Of a stretch of 14,202 bases of DNA, positions 1 to 6,778 are shown piece by piece; positions within the stretch are counted from its first letter, which is position 1; each line of letters starts with the position of its first letter. The notes below the pieces were generated by a model, which ran no database searches, was not told where the DNA came from, and saw nothing but the letters and a program-made list of their open reading frames with translations. The position numbers were made by a program, and so were the translations under genes. Origin of the DNA: Hyphomicrobiales bacterium. GTDB lineage: Bacteria > Pseudomonadota > Alphaproteobacteria > Rhizobiales > Aestuariivirgaceae. The DNA lies in the NCBI GenBank assembly GCA_026996935.1, contig JALWJW010000239.1:1-14202 (forward strand). The letters are read 5' to 3'.

Positions 1-407
1 ACAAAGAACCTGCCTTTGATGCCATCGACAGCTACTCGCTCGCTTTGGCCGCGATGACTGGCATGGTTAAAGACCTGAAACCCAATAAAGATATTTTGCG
101 CCAAGCCGCGGCCAGTGGTTTTTCCACCGCAACCGATCTTGCCGATTGGCTCGTTCGTGTTTTGGGCATGCCGTTTCGCGATGCCCACCACGTCACAGGT
201 TCGCTCGTTGCTATTGCTGAAAAGAAAAAAGTTGATCTATCTGATCTTTCACTTGAAGACATGCAAAAGGTCGAACCGAACATCACAAAACAGGTTTTCA
301 AAGTCCTCACCGTTGAAGCATCAGCCTCATCTCGCACATCACTTGGTGGCACAGCACCAAAAAATGTTCGCCGTGAAGCAAAACGCTGGTTGAAGAAGCT
401 GGGGTGA
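1..407 (+). CDS. argH: Argininosuccinate lyase, C-terminal part (5' end outside window)
   Basis: Last step of arginine synthesis: cleaves argininosuccinate to arginine and fumarate in the cytoplasm. Only the last 134 codons are present; the reading frame begins at base 3 and no start codon is needed inside the window. The visible part opens with KEPAFDAIDSYSLALAAMTG, typical of the end of the ArgH helical core, and continues with the C-terminal domain motif GMPFRDAHHVTGSLV, a hallmark of bacterial ArgH. The catalytic serine loop lies upstream and cannot be checked. The stop TGA at 405-407 is 17 bases before the next gene, so argH, the small lipoprotein gene and lysA are probably one transcript, an arrangement common in alphaproteobacteria. 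The internal ATG at about base 54 is not a real start. Confidence 0.96.
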   Translation, partial: KEPAFDAIDSYSLALAAMTGMVKDLKPNKDILRQAAASGFSTATDLADWLVRVLGMPFRDAHHVTGSLVAIAEKKKVDLSDLSLEDMQKVEPNITKQVFKVLTVEASASSRTSLGGTAPKNVRREAKRWLKKLG

Positions 408-424
408 ATGGGTTAGGGTGCGCC

Positions 425-583
425 ATGAGCAACTGGCGCACCATATTCATTCTTATCATCCTGGCAGGTTTTTTATCTGCTTGCGGCGTAAACGGCCGCC
501 CACAGCTTCCCCCTGATGTCAAAAAACAAGACACACCACAAGTTAAAGACGAAAAAAGCGTCCTTGATGGCTTAATTGAATAG
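425..583 (+). CDS. lptM: Small LptM/YifL-type lipoprotein, 52 aa
   Basis: A 52-codon gene starting at ATG 425, preceded by the purine-rich stretch AGGGTG. Residues 1-16 form a short signal peptide (SNWRT, then the hydrophobic run IFILIILAGFL). It ends in a lipobox LSAC with the modified cysteine at residue 20. The sequence just after it, CGVNGRPQLPPD, follows the CGxxGPLxxP pattern of the short LPAM/LptM lipoproteins. The remaining 20 or so residues are charged and probably disordered. In Escherichia coli, LptM helps the LptD/LptE lipopolysaccharide translocon mature in the outer membrane; the same role here is inferred from motif, size and position between argH and lysA. A gene this short is easily missed by annotation. 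The lipoprotein call is firm; the LptM function is likely but rests on a short motif. Confidence 0.85.
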   Translation: MSNWRTIFILIILAGFLSACGVNGRPQLPPDVKKQDTPQVKDEKSVLDGLIE

Positions 584-628
584 GCTTTGCATTCGTCATC
601 CTTAAACGTTTCGTTGAGATAAAACCTC

Positions 629-1900
629 ATGCACCATTTTGATTACAAAGACGGCGTCATGTATGCCGAAGATGTCAACCTCCAAACTTTGGCAGAAGAT
701 GTCGGCACACCGTTTTATTGTTATTCAACAGCCACCCTGGTTCGTCATTTCAATGTCTTGAACAAAGCCTTTGAAGGCACAGACCACATGATCTGCTATG
801 CGGTCAAAGCCAATTCAAATCAGGCTATCCTGAAAACCCTGGCCGATCTGGGAGCAGGCTTTGATGTTGTTTCAGAAGGCGAATTACGTCGCGTATTGGC
901 CCTTGGTGTGAAAGGCAATCGTATTGTCTTTTCAGGCGTAGGCAAAACCGCTCAAGAAATGTCATTGGCACTTCGTGAAGGAATTTCCTGTTTTAATGTC
1001 GAATCAGAACCTGAACTAGACCTTTTAAGCGCCGTTGCCGCGCGCATGGGCGAAACCGCAACCGTATCTTTGCGCGTAAACCCTGATGTTGATGCAGGCA
1101 CCCACGAAAAAATTACGACTGGCAAAGCTGAAAATAAATTTGGTATTCCTTATTTAAAAGCTCAAAGCGTCTATGCCCGCGCAGCAAAACTACCCGGTAT
1201 CAAAATAGCCGGTGTTGATATGCACATCGGATCACAAATTATAGATCTGACCCCTTTTCGTAAATCTTATGAATTAATGGCTGATCTGGTAAAACAATTA
1301 CGCGCTGATGGACATGATATTTCCCACGTCGATCTTGGCGGTGGCTTAGGTGTGCCCTATCGCGGGTCAAACGACATCCCGCCCCACCCGCAGGAATATG
1401 CCGACATGGTCAAGCAAACCCTTGGCAATCTCAATTGCAAATATGTCATGGAACCAGGACGTATGATTGCCGCCAATGCGGGCATTCTTGTCACGCGCGT
1501 CATTCACGTCAAACACGGCGATAAGAAAAACTTCATTATTACCGATGCGGCAATGAATGACCTTATTCGCCCAACATTATATGATGCATTCCATCAGATT
1601 AAACCCATTACAGAACCTCAAAACGATCAAAAAGAATTCGTTGCTGATATTGTTGGGCCCGTGTGTGAAACAGGCGATTATTTAAACCGAGGTCTAAAAA
1701 TAACTGAAGTCCAACAAGGTGATTTATTAGCCGTTATGAGCGCTGGAGCCTATGGCGCTGTTCAATCTGGTACCTACAATACTCGCCTTCTTATACCAGA
1801 GGTGTTGGTCAATGAAGAAAGATTTGCTGTCATTCGGCCACGCCAAACCTACGAGCAATTACTGGGACTGGATGCATTAGCACAGTGGCAACAATCTTGA
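629..1900 (+). CDS. lysA: Diaminopimelate decarboxylase
   Basis: Catalyses the last step of lysine synthesis, meso-diaminopimelate to L-lysine plus CO2, as a PLP enzyme of the alanine-racemase-fold type (group IV decarboxylases). The 423-residue length is normal. The PLP lysine is K60 in YAVKANSN. The HIGSQI loop is at 199-204, the glycine-rich phosphate-binding GGGLG at 237-241 and EPGR at 275-278. The substrate/dimer-interface cysteine is C346 in CETGD (346-350), and AGAYG lies at 372-376. The barrel domain covers about 30-285 and the C-terminal beta domain the rest. ATG 629 is chosen because the N-terminus MHHFDYKDGVMYAEDV matches the usual start of alphaproteobacterial LysA, although the Shine-Dalgarno match (GAGAT) is weak. 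It lies 45 bases after the lipoprotein gene, with no terminator seen between them. Confidence 0.97.
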   Translation: MHHFDYKDGVMYAEDVNLQTLAEDVGTPFYCYSTATLVRHFNVLNKAFEGTDHMICYAVKANSNQAILKTLADLGAGFDVVSEGELRRVLALGVKGNRIVFSGVGKTAQEMSLALREGISCFNVESEPELDLLSAVAARMGETATVSLRVNPDVDAGTHEKITTGKAENKFGIPYLKAQSVYARAAKLPGIKIAGVDMHIGSQIIDLTPFRKSYELMADLVKQLRADGHDISHVDLGGGLGVPYRGSNDIPPHPQEYADMVKQTLGNLNCKYVMEPGRMIAANAGILVTRVIHVKHGDKKNFIITDAAMNDLIRPTLYDAFHQIKPITEPQNDQKEFVADIVGPVCETGDYLNRGLKITEVQQGDLLAVMSAGAYGAVQSGTYNTRLLIPEVLVNEERFAVIRPRQTYEQLLGLDALAQWQQS

Positions 1901-1926
1901 TGCTAAAGTCCTGTCTCTAGTATAAT
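1897..1926 (+). promoter_or_regulatory. Sigma-70-type promoter for the methyltransferase gene
   Basis: A perfect -10 TATAAT at 1921-1926 is preceded by TTGATG at 1897-1902 with an 18-base spacer. The -35 element overlaps the lysA stop codon. Transcription would start near 1933, giving a leader of about 40 bases before ATG 1973. This suggests the methyltransferase gene is not only read through from lysA. It is a sequence match only. Confidence 0.6.
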
Positions 1927-1972
1927 TTATTCAAAGTGCTAGAATCAGGTCTTATTTTACAAAGGCATTTAT

Positions 1973-2737
1973 ATGGATGTTGTTGATTTAGGTTCTTTTT
2001 ATACAACACGGCTCGGCCAAACGGCCCGTCGTCTCATCTCGCTGCGCCTTGCTCAACACAGCCAACCTTTTAGCGGCGCCACAATGATGGGGCTTGGGTA
2101 CGCTCTACCCTATCTTGATCGCTACCATAAAAAAACCGCCGATATTTATAATTTCATGCCCGCACGTTTAGGCGCGACCCATTGGCCTTATGCCGCCCAA
2201 AGCCGCACCGCCATGGTCGACACCAGTGCCTTACCACTTGAAGACAGTTGTATTGATTTTGCCCTACTCGCCCACAGTGTTGAATTATCTCATCGTTTGC
2301 CAGACATGCTCACAGAAATTTGGCGCGTAATGTCTGGCCAGGGGAAAATTATTCTCGTGCTGCCCAACCGCGCGGGATTATGGGCCAGAATGGATAAAAC
2401 GCCTTTTGGTCATGGCCGCCCGTTTTCAAAAGGACAAATAACCAAATATCTGCGTGATGCCAATTTTGTCCCCACAGCATGGTCTAACGCGGTTTTTATT
2501 CCCCCCTCACAAAAACGCTTTATTTTACAATCAGCCACCGCCATAGAACGAGCAGGTCTGTGGATTTCCCCAGGATTTAGCGGGGTTTTGATTGTTGAGG
2601 CTACCAAACAGATATATTCAGTTTCAGCTACCAACCCGGCAAAAATAAGACTGCCGAAACTCAAGCCGCAAATCGCTGGCGTTCCAGCTCGGGTTACTCA
2701 TCGCAAGAGCGACATCACCGCTGCGGAAAAATTTTGA
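1973..2737 (+). CDS. Class I SAM-dependent methyltransferase (Methyltransf_11-like), substrate unknown
   Basis: A 254-residue protein with the fold signature of SAM-dependent methyltransferases. The glycine-rich SAM loop is degenerate, MMGLGYALPYL (38-48), a form typical of an alphaproteobacterial family found near amino-acid genes. The acidic motif region LPLEDSCIDFALLAHSVEL (87-105) is the equivalent of the post-II/motif IV strand. EIWRVMSGQGKIILVLPNR (115-133) is the usual helix-strand after it. FGHGRPFSKGQI (145-156) is a conserved stretch in this family. The C-terminal 40 residues are basic and probably flexible. There is no signal peptide, so it should be cytoplasmic. Start ATG 1973 has AAAGG 7 bases upstream. 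The position between lysA and the chorismate mutase gene does not reveal a substrate. The methyltransferase fold is fairly sure; the reaction is unknown. Confidence 0.85.
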   Translation: MDVVDLGSFYTTRLGQTARRLISLRLAQHSQPFSGATMMGLGYALPYLDRYHKKTADIYNFMPARLGATHWPYAAQSRTAMVDTSALPLEDSCIDFALLAHSVELSHRLPDMLTEIWRVMSGQGKIILVLPNRAGLWARMDKTPFGHGRPFSKGQITKYLRDANFVPTAWSNAVFIPPSQKRFILQSATAIERAGLWISPGFSGVLIVEATKQIYSVSATNPAKIRLPKLKPQIAGVPARVTHRKSDITAAEKF

Positions 2738-2762
2738 TTTTAGCGTTCATCACGTCTAGTGT
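2734..2762 (+). promoter_or_regulatory. Possible promoter of the chorismate mutase - hisC - tyrA block
   Basis: TTGATT at 2734-2739 and TAGTGT at 2757-2762 are separated by 17 bases, in the only gap (2738-2804) before the tightly packed block. The -35 overlaps the end of the methyltransferase gene, and the -10 match is weak (3 of 6). The same gap carries the 7-base direct repeat GTTCATC at 2745-2751 and 2761-2767. I see no leader peptide or attenuator. Confidence 0.3.
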
Positions 2763-2804
2763 TCATCTTAGGACAACGGACGGCAGATATTTAAGAAATC
2801 GAAC

Positions 2805-3599
2805 ATGGACCAACAAACCATCACAAAAATTGATCTCGAAGAGGTACGCCGCGAAATCGATGCGATCGACGATGAGCTATTAGAGCTTGTCAAACGTCGT
2901 TTTCAAGTCGTTGATCAGGTTCGCGTTGCAAAAATTCAAGAAGGAACCGACAAATTCATGCCTTTGCGCCCCGCACGTGAAGCACTAATTTTTCGGCGTT
3001 TATCTGAACAAAACCAAGGTGTCGTGCCGATTGATTTATTGGTCAAAGTCTGGCGAAGCATCATTTGCAAATCAACCTTAACCCAAGCCCCCGTTCAAAT
3101 AAATGTCACAGCAGAAATTACCAACGACCCGGCCGCCACAAAAGTATTAACAGAGCACTTCGTTGAGTTTCCCCTTAAAAATTACGCTAAAATCAAAACT
3201 GCGCTCAACTCAATGGAGAAATCCACTTTTGAACTTTGCGCATTTCAGGCCGATACAAAATGGCTTGATCACATGACATCTGCCCAATTTAGCGACATTG
3301 ATGTCATTCTCACCCTGCCCTTTACCAATGAAGATGGCCCAAATCACATCATAATCGTTGGCCGAATTCCTGCCGTACCAACAGGTGATGATGAAACCTT
3401 GGTTATGACCAAAGGCCGCCTGCCACGCGACTTTGTCCCTGCCCCCTTATGGGAGACAAAGACCATCGATGGTCATTGCCTAACCAGCCTACCCGGTTTT
3501 CTCTCAATTGGGGAAAGCCCGCTAATAGGCCTAATCAATTCAAACCCAAACCTTGCATTAAAAGTTTTGGGGCGTTATCCAAGTCCTTTTGAGGTTTAA
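2805..3599 (+). CDS. AroQ-type chorismate mutase with a degenerate prephenate dehydratase-like C-terminal region
   Basis: Converts chorismate to prephenate, the branch point to phenylalanine and tyrosine. Residues 8-95 form an AroQ (CM_2) helical domain. By alignment from memory to the E. coli P-protein mutase, the whole active site is present: R15, R31, K43, R58, E59 and Q94 (in KSTLTQ). After it come about 170 residues that are not a working prephenate dehydratase; the catalytic TRF-type motif is missing. Two stretches do recall that family: HIIIVGRIPAVPTGDDETLV (181-200) resembles the N-x-RF-hhhG...GxDKTS block, and the ending LGRYPSPFE resembles an ACT-domain end. I infer a remnant or regulatory domain. 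It starts at ATG 2805 with only a weak Shine-Dalgarno site and ends 2 bases before hisC, so the two are co-transcribed. Confidence 0.88.
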   Translation: MDQQTITKIDLEEVRREIDAIDDELLELVKRRFQVVDQVRVAKIQEGTDKFMPLRPAREALIFRRLSEQNQGVVPIDLLVKVWRSIICKSTLTQAPVQINVTAEITNDPAATKVLTEHFVEFPLKNYAKIKTALNSMEKSTFELCAFQADTKWLDHMTSAQFSDIDVILTLPFTNEDGPNHIIIVGRIPAVPTGDDETLVMTKGRLPRDFVPAPLWETKTIDGHCLTSLPGFLSIGESPLIGLINSNPNLALKVLGRYPSPFEV

Positions 3600-3601
3600 T
3601 C

Positions 3602-4711
3602 ATGACCAACTCAACAACCAATGGCCCTGTTGCACAACCGGGCATAATGAACATTGCGCCTTATGTACCAGGAAAAAGCAATGCGTCTTTTGATGGTAAA
3701 ATTTATAAATTGTCATCAAACGAAACACCACTTGGCCCCAGCCCCAAAGCAATTGCCGCATTTAAAGAATTATCAGGCAAACTGGAACTTTATCCTGATG
3801 GCTCATCAAGTGCCTTACGCAACACTATTGCTGAACGATACGGTTTAAACGCAGACAATATTGTTTGCGGATCAGGCTCTGATGAATTGCTTGAACTTAT
3901 TTCTGGTGCCTATCTTGGGCAAGGCGATGAAGCCATTTACACCCGCCACGGATTTCTGGTTTACCCTATCGCCATCATGGCCAATGGCGCCACACCCGTC
4001 ATTGCCGATGAAGTGGACTACACAGCAAATGTTGATAAAATCATCGCTAAAATTAGTGACAAGACCCGTATCATTTTTTTAGCCAATCCAAACAATCCAA
4101 CTGGCACATATCTTCCATTTGACGAAGTAAAACGCCTGCATAAAGCCATGCCGGAAAATTGCTTGCTGGTCTTGGATGCAGCTTACGCCGAGTACGTAAC
4201 CAATAATGATTATGAAGCAGGCATTGAATTGGTTGCCACCAGCGAGAATGTGGTGATGACCCGTACATTTTCCAAAATTTACGGGCTGGCAGGTTTGCGC
4301 CTTGGTTGGGCTTATTGCCCCCCCCAAATCGCTGATGTACTCAACCGGGTACGTGGTCCTTTTAATGTTAATGCTGCAGCAATTGCAGCAGGAGTTGCGG
4401 CTATAAAAGATGTTGAACACATCGACAAAGCTATCACCCACAACTCTAAATGGTTGGCATGGCTAACCACTGAGCTGGAAAAAACAGGCATCAAAGTAAC
4501 ACCCAGTGTTGGTAATTTTTTGTTGCTTCACTTTGCCAAAGGAATTGCAGCGAAAGCAGATGATTACCTTAGCAATAACGGTTTGATTTTGCGCGGCATG
4601 AGCGCTTATGGCTTACCCGATGCACTGCGCCTGACAATTGGCAACCAGGAAGCAAATGAACGTGTGGTTACTGCTTTGACCGCATTTATGAAAGAACAGG
4701 GAAATGACTAG
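3602..4711 (+). CDS. hisC: Histidinol-phosphate / aromatic aminotransferase
   Basis: A fold-type I PLP aminotransferase of 369 residues, the usual HisC length. SSNETPLGPSP (38-48) is the N-terminal substrate-arm motif of the HisC family. ANPNNPTGT (161-169) is the cofactor-binding loop. D192 in DAAYAEY pairs with the PLP ring nitrogen. K225 in TFSKIYGLAGLRLGW is the Schiff-base lysine, with R233 binding phosphate. HisC transfers an amino group from glutamate to imidazole-acetol phosphate in histidine synthesis. Its location between chorismate mutase and tyrA, away from other his genes, suggests it also (or mainly) transaminates prephenate or aromatic keto acids, as known for some HisC enzymes; that part is inference. 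The start ATG 3602 follows the mutase stop by 2 bases, and the last 8 bases overlap tyrA. Confidence 0.94.
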   Translation: MTNSTTNGPVAQPGIMNIAPYVPGKSNASFDGKIYKLSSNETPLGPSPKAIAAFKELSGKLELYPDGSSSALRNTIAERYGLNADNIVCGSGSDELLELISGAYLGQGDEAIYTRHGFLVYPIAIMANGATPVIADEVDYTANVDKIIAKISDKTRIIFLANPNNPTGTYLPFDEVKRLHKAMPENCLLVLDAAYAEYVTNNDYEAGIELVATSENVVMTRTFSKIYGLAGLRLGWAYCPPQIADVLNRVRGPFNVNAAAIAAGVAAIKDVEHIDKAITHNSKWLAWLTTELEKTGIKVTPSVGNFLLLHFAKGIAAKADDYLSNNGLILRGMSAYGLPDALRLTIGNQEANERVVTALTAFMKEQGND

Positions 4712-5639
4712 TCAAAAACCCATTTACGAATCTATTTGCCTAATTGGTTTGGGATTGATTGGTTCATCAATTGGTTTGGATGTGCACAAGAAAAATCTCG
4801 CCAACCATATCTCTGGTTATGCCCGCAGTGAAAAAACCCGTCAGATTGCCAAGAAAATTGGGTTCGTCGATAGCGTTCATGAATCAGCAGCCGATGCAGC
4901 GCGCGATGCTGACCTCATAATTATTTGTGCGCCCGTTGGGGCCATGGATTCTATTGCCGCAGAAATTGCGCCCGTTCTCAAACCTGGCGCAACAGTGACC
5001 GATGTTGGTTCAGTAAAACAGGCTGTTATTGAGGCCATTGGCCCACATATTCCTCAAGGGGTAAATTTTGTGCCGGCACATCCCATTGCGGGGTCTGAAA
5101 AATCTGGTCCTGAAAGTGGATTTGCCGAACTCTTTCAAGATCGCTGGTGTATCCTTACACCCGTTGACACAGCAACGCCAGAAAGCATAGAAAAACTAAT
5201 ACAGTTTTGGAATGCACTTGGCTCTTCTGTTGAAGTGATGACAGCAAAACACCATGACAGCGTCTTAGCAATAACCAGTCACTTACCCCATCTTATTGCC
5301 TATTCTATCGTCTCTACAGCGTCTGATCTGGAAGATGTCACACAATCAGAAGTGATAAAATTTTCAGCGGGCGGTTTTCGCGACTTTACCCGTATCGCTG
5401 CCTCTGATCCGACCATGTGGCGCGATGTATTTTTAACCAACAAAGATGCCGTGCTTGAAATGCTTGGACGGTTTTCAGAAGATTTATCGGCTCTACAAAG
5501 GCAAATTCGCTGGAACGATGGCGATGCTTTGTTCGACCTTTTTACCCGCTCTAAAGAAACCCGAAGCAATATTGTGGAAGCAGGTCAAGACACTGATGCC
5601 CCTGACTTTGGCCGTATCCAGATTGGTGATAAAGAGTGA
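4704..5639 (+). CDS. tyrA: Prephenate/arogenate (cyclohexadienyl) dehydrogenase
   Basis: Oxidative decarboxylation of prephenate or arogenate towards tyrosine using NAD(P). It has 311 residues without an attached mutase or ACT domain. The Rossmann nucleotide loop is IGLGLIGSS (14-22). DVGSVKQAV (100-108) is the conserved strand after the nucleotide site. HPIAGSEKSG (126-135) holds the catalytic histidine H126, and SHLPH (192-196) is the second substrate-site histidine motif. GGFRDFTRIAASDPTMW (223-239) is the signature of the helical dimerisation domain. Start ATG 4704 lies inside the end of hisC (8-base overlap) with AGGGAA just upstream, so translation is probably coupled. Whether it prefers prephenate or arogenate cannot be read from the sequence; if HisC acts on prephenate, arogenate would be the substrate. 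Confidence 0.95.
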   Translation: MTSQKPIYESICLIGLGLIGSSIGLDVHKKNLANHISGYARSEKTRQIAKKIGFVDSVHESAADAARDADLIIICAPVGAMDSIAAEIAPVLKPGATVTDVGSVKQAVIEAIGPHIPQGVNFVPAHPIAGSEKSGPESGFAELFQDRWCILTPVDTATPESIEKLIQFWNALGSSVEVMTAKHHDSVLAITSHLPHLIAYSIVSTASDLEDVTQSEVIKFSAGGFRDFTRIAASDPTMWRDVFLTNKDAVLEMLGRFSEDLSALQRQIRWNDGDALFDLFTRSKETRSNIVEAGQDTDAPDFGRIQIGDKE

Positions 5640-6178
5640 ATAAACAAGATCCGCAACATTGGGTCTTTGCCTATGGATCTTTAATGTGGAGACCAGGTTT
5701 TCAATTTCTAGAGAAACACCCTGCAACTCTCTTGGGGTATTCACGCTCTCTTTGTGTTTTTTCCCATGTCCATCGTGGCACCCCAGAAAAACCAGGTCTT
5801 GTTTTTGGCCTTGATAAAATCCAGTCCAATGATATGTGCCAAGGCATTGCCTATCGTATTAACGATGAAAACTGGCACCAAACTGTTGAATATTTACGCA
5901 AACGCGAACAGGTAACTGCCGTTTACTTAGAAGATATTGTCGATATCATTCTTACAGGTAAAAACAAAACCACAATAAAAGCTCTCACCTATCGCGTTGA
6001 CCCAAACCATAAACAATATGCAGGTCAACTTAATCTTAATGAACAACTCAAATTTATTCGTCAAGGACATGGTCAATCAGGCAATTGCAGAGAATATATA
6101 TTATCAACTGCCAAGCATTTATTAGAGCTGGATGTTGAAGATAAAAACCTTCAAGCACTCGCCAAGGCTCTTGCTTGA
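5636..6178 (+). CDS. chaC: ChaC-like gamma-glutamylcyclotransferase
   Basis: A 180-residue protein of the GGCT-like fold. FAYGSLMWRPGF (11-22) contains the family's substrate-binding YGSL loop. The following RSLCVFSHVHRGTPEKPGLV (37-56) and CQGIAYRI (68-75) are characteristic of the ChaC branch. E91, in the LRKREQ segment, matches the catalytic glutamate. ChaC enzymes cleave glutathione to 5-oxoproline and Cys-Gly in the cytoplasm. It begins with GTG at 5636, overlapping the tyrA stop (GTGA), which indicates translational coupling, although no metabolic link to tyrosine synthesis is obvious. Its last 28 bases overlap the end of the opposite-strand gene. The E. coli protein is longer, but this short form is common in proteobacteria. 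Confidence 0.9.
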   Translation: MNKQDPQHWVFAYGSLMWRPGFQFLEKHPATLLGYSRSLCVFSHVHRGTPEKPGLVFGLDKIQSNDMCQGIAYRINDENWHQTVEYLRKREQVTAVYLEDIVDIILTGKNKTTIKALTYRVDPNHKQYAGQLNLNEQLKFIRQGHGQSGNCREYILSTAKHLLELDVEDKNLQALAKALA

Positions 6179-6702
6179 ACATTGCCATTCAAGCCAACAT
6201 TTTCATAAGATTGAAAATCAAACAATTCTGACTGCCAGCAATCTTTAACATCGCCAGACACAGCGGCCTTTAATTTCACAGGGGCTAAAACTTCTGGGCT
6301 TAGAACATCAGGAGTCAAAGCTGACGGTTCCTCGTGAAAACCAGCAAACACCGAACGATGCCCGATCGTTCCTTCAAGATCATTGAGAACTTCGTCTGCA
6401 TTTTCTTCACTATCAGCCAGGAGATGAACATGAATTTCATCGATAGACACCAGGCCACAACGCTGATCTGCAATCAAAGCTTCAACATAATCCCAATTAT
6501 CGCCAAATCGTCCAACCTCTAAAGGTTTCCTGCCGCCATCAGCGGTTTTTTGAACCGTCACATAAACGGCACCCGGCAGTGGTGGGCAATCTGATAAAGA
6601 ATAAATTGAATGAATATATTTTTTACCCGAAGCCCCATTCCAATACCAAAAACGATCACGAAAGCCTGGTAAGCTGCTGGGTAAACTACTAAAAATGTTC
6701 AT
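6151..6702 (-). CDS. Protein of unknown function downstream of nrdJ, with LexA-type operator
   Basis: A 183-residue protein I cannot assign to a named family. The start ATG at 6702 has a strong Shine-Dalgarno sequence, TGAGGAGAT (6711-6719), so it is a real gene. Visible features are an aromatic cluster FWYW (18-21), GKKYIHSIYSLSDCPPLPGA (26-45), the strand AVYVTVQK (45-52) and GGRKPLEVGRFG (56-67). EIHVHLLAD (89-97) carries the pair H91/H93, and an acidic helix lies at 98-111. A proline linker follows in which a five-residue unit repeats three times (TPDVL, SPEVL, APVKL; 130-144), and the tail is variable. There is no signal peptide or membrane segment. Residues 32-64 resemble the start of the NrdJ TSCPD domain, possibly by chance. 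It lies 76 bases downstream of nrdJ behind a LexA-box promoter, suggesting an SOS-induced role linked to nucleotide supply or repair (inference). Confidence 0.85.
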   Translation of the reverse strand: MNIFSSLPSSLPGFRDRFWYWNGASGKKYIHSIYSLSDCPPLPGAVYVTVQKTADGGRKPLEVGRFGDNWDYVEALIADQRCGLVSIDEIHVHLLADSEENADEVLNDLEGTIGHRSVFAGFHEEPSALTPDVLSPEVLAPVKLKAAVSGDVKDCWQSELFDFQSYENVGLNGNVQARALASA

Positions 6703-6724
6703 GTCAATCTATCTCCTCAATAGA

Positions 6725-6739
6725 GAACAAAACTAGAAC
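6725..6739 (-). promoter_or_regulatory. LexA (SOS) box, alphaproteobacterial GTTC-N7-GTTC type
   Basis: On the minus strand the site reads GTTC-TAGTTTT-GTTC, an exact match to the GTTC-N7-GTTC operator known for LexA in alphaproteobacteria such as Rhodobacter and Caulobacter. It lies 22 bases upstream of the start codon of the 183-residue gene and covers the expected -10 of the promoter at 6730-6758, so bound LexA would block RNA polymerase. A rough calculation with equal base frequencies gives about a 0.002 chance of such a match in this 76-base gap. Confidence 0.75.
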
Positions 6740-6758
6740 ATTTATTTTTACCTGTCAA
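6730..6758 (-). promoter_or_regulatory. Promoter between nrdJ and the unknown gene
   Basis: The minus strand has a perfect -35 TTGACA (6753-6758) and, 17 bases on, TAGTTT (6730-6735) as a weak -10. Transcription would start near 6723, giving a leader of about 20 bases that holds the TGAGGAGAT ribosome site. The -10 lies inside the LexA box. The gene could also be read through from nrdJ, since I see no terminator in the gap. Confidence 0.5.
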
Positions 6759-6778
6759 TATTTATTTACACAAACGCT

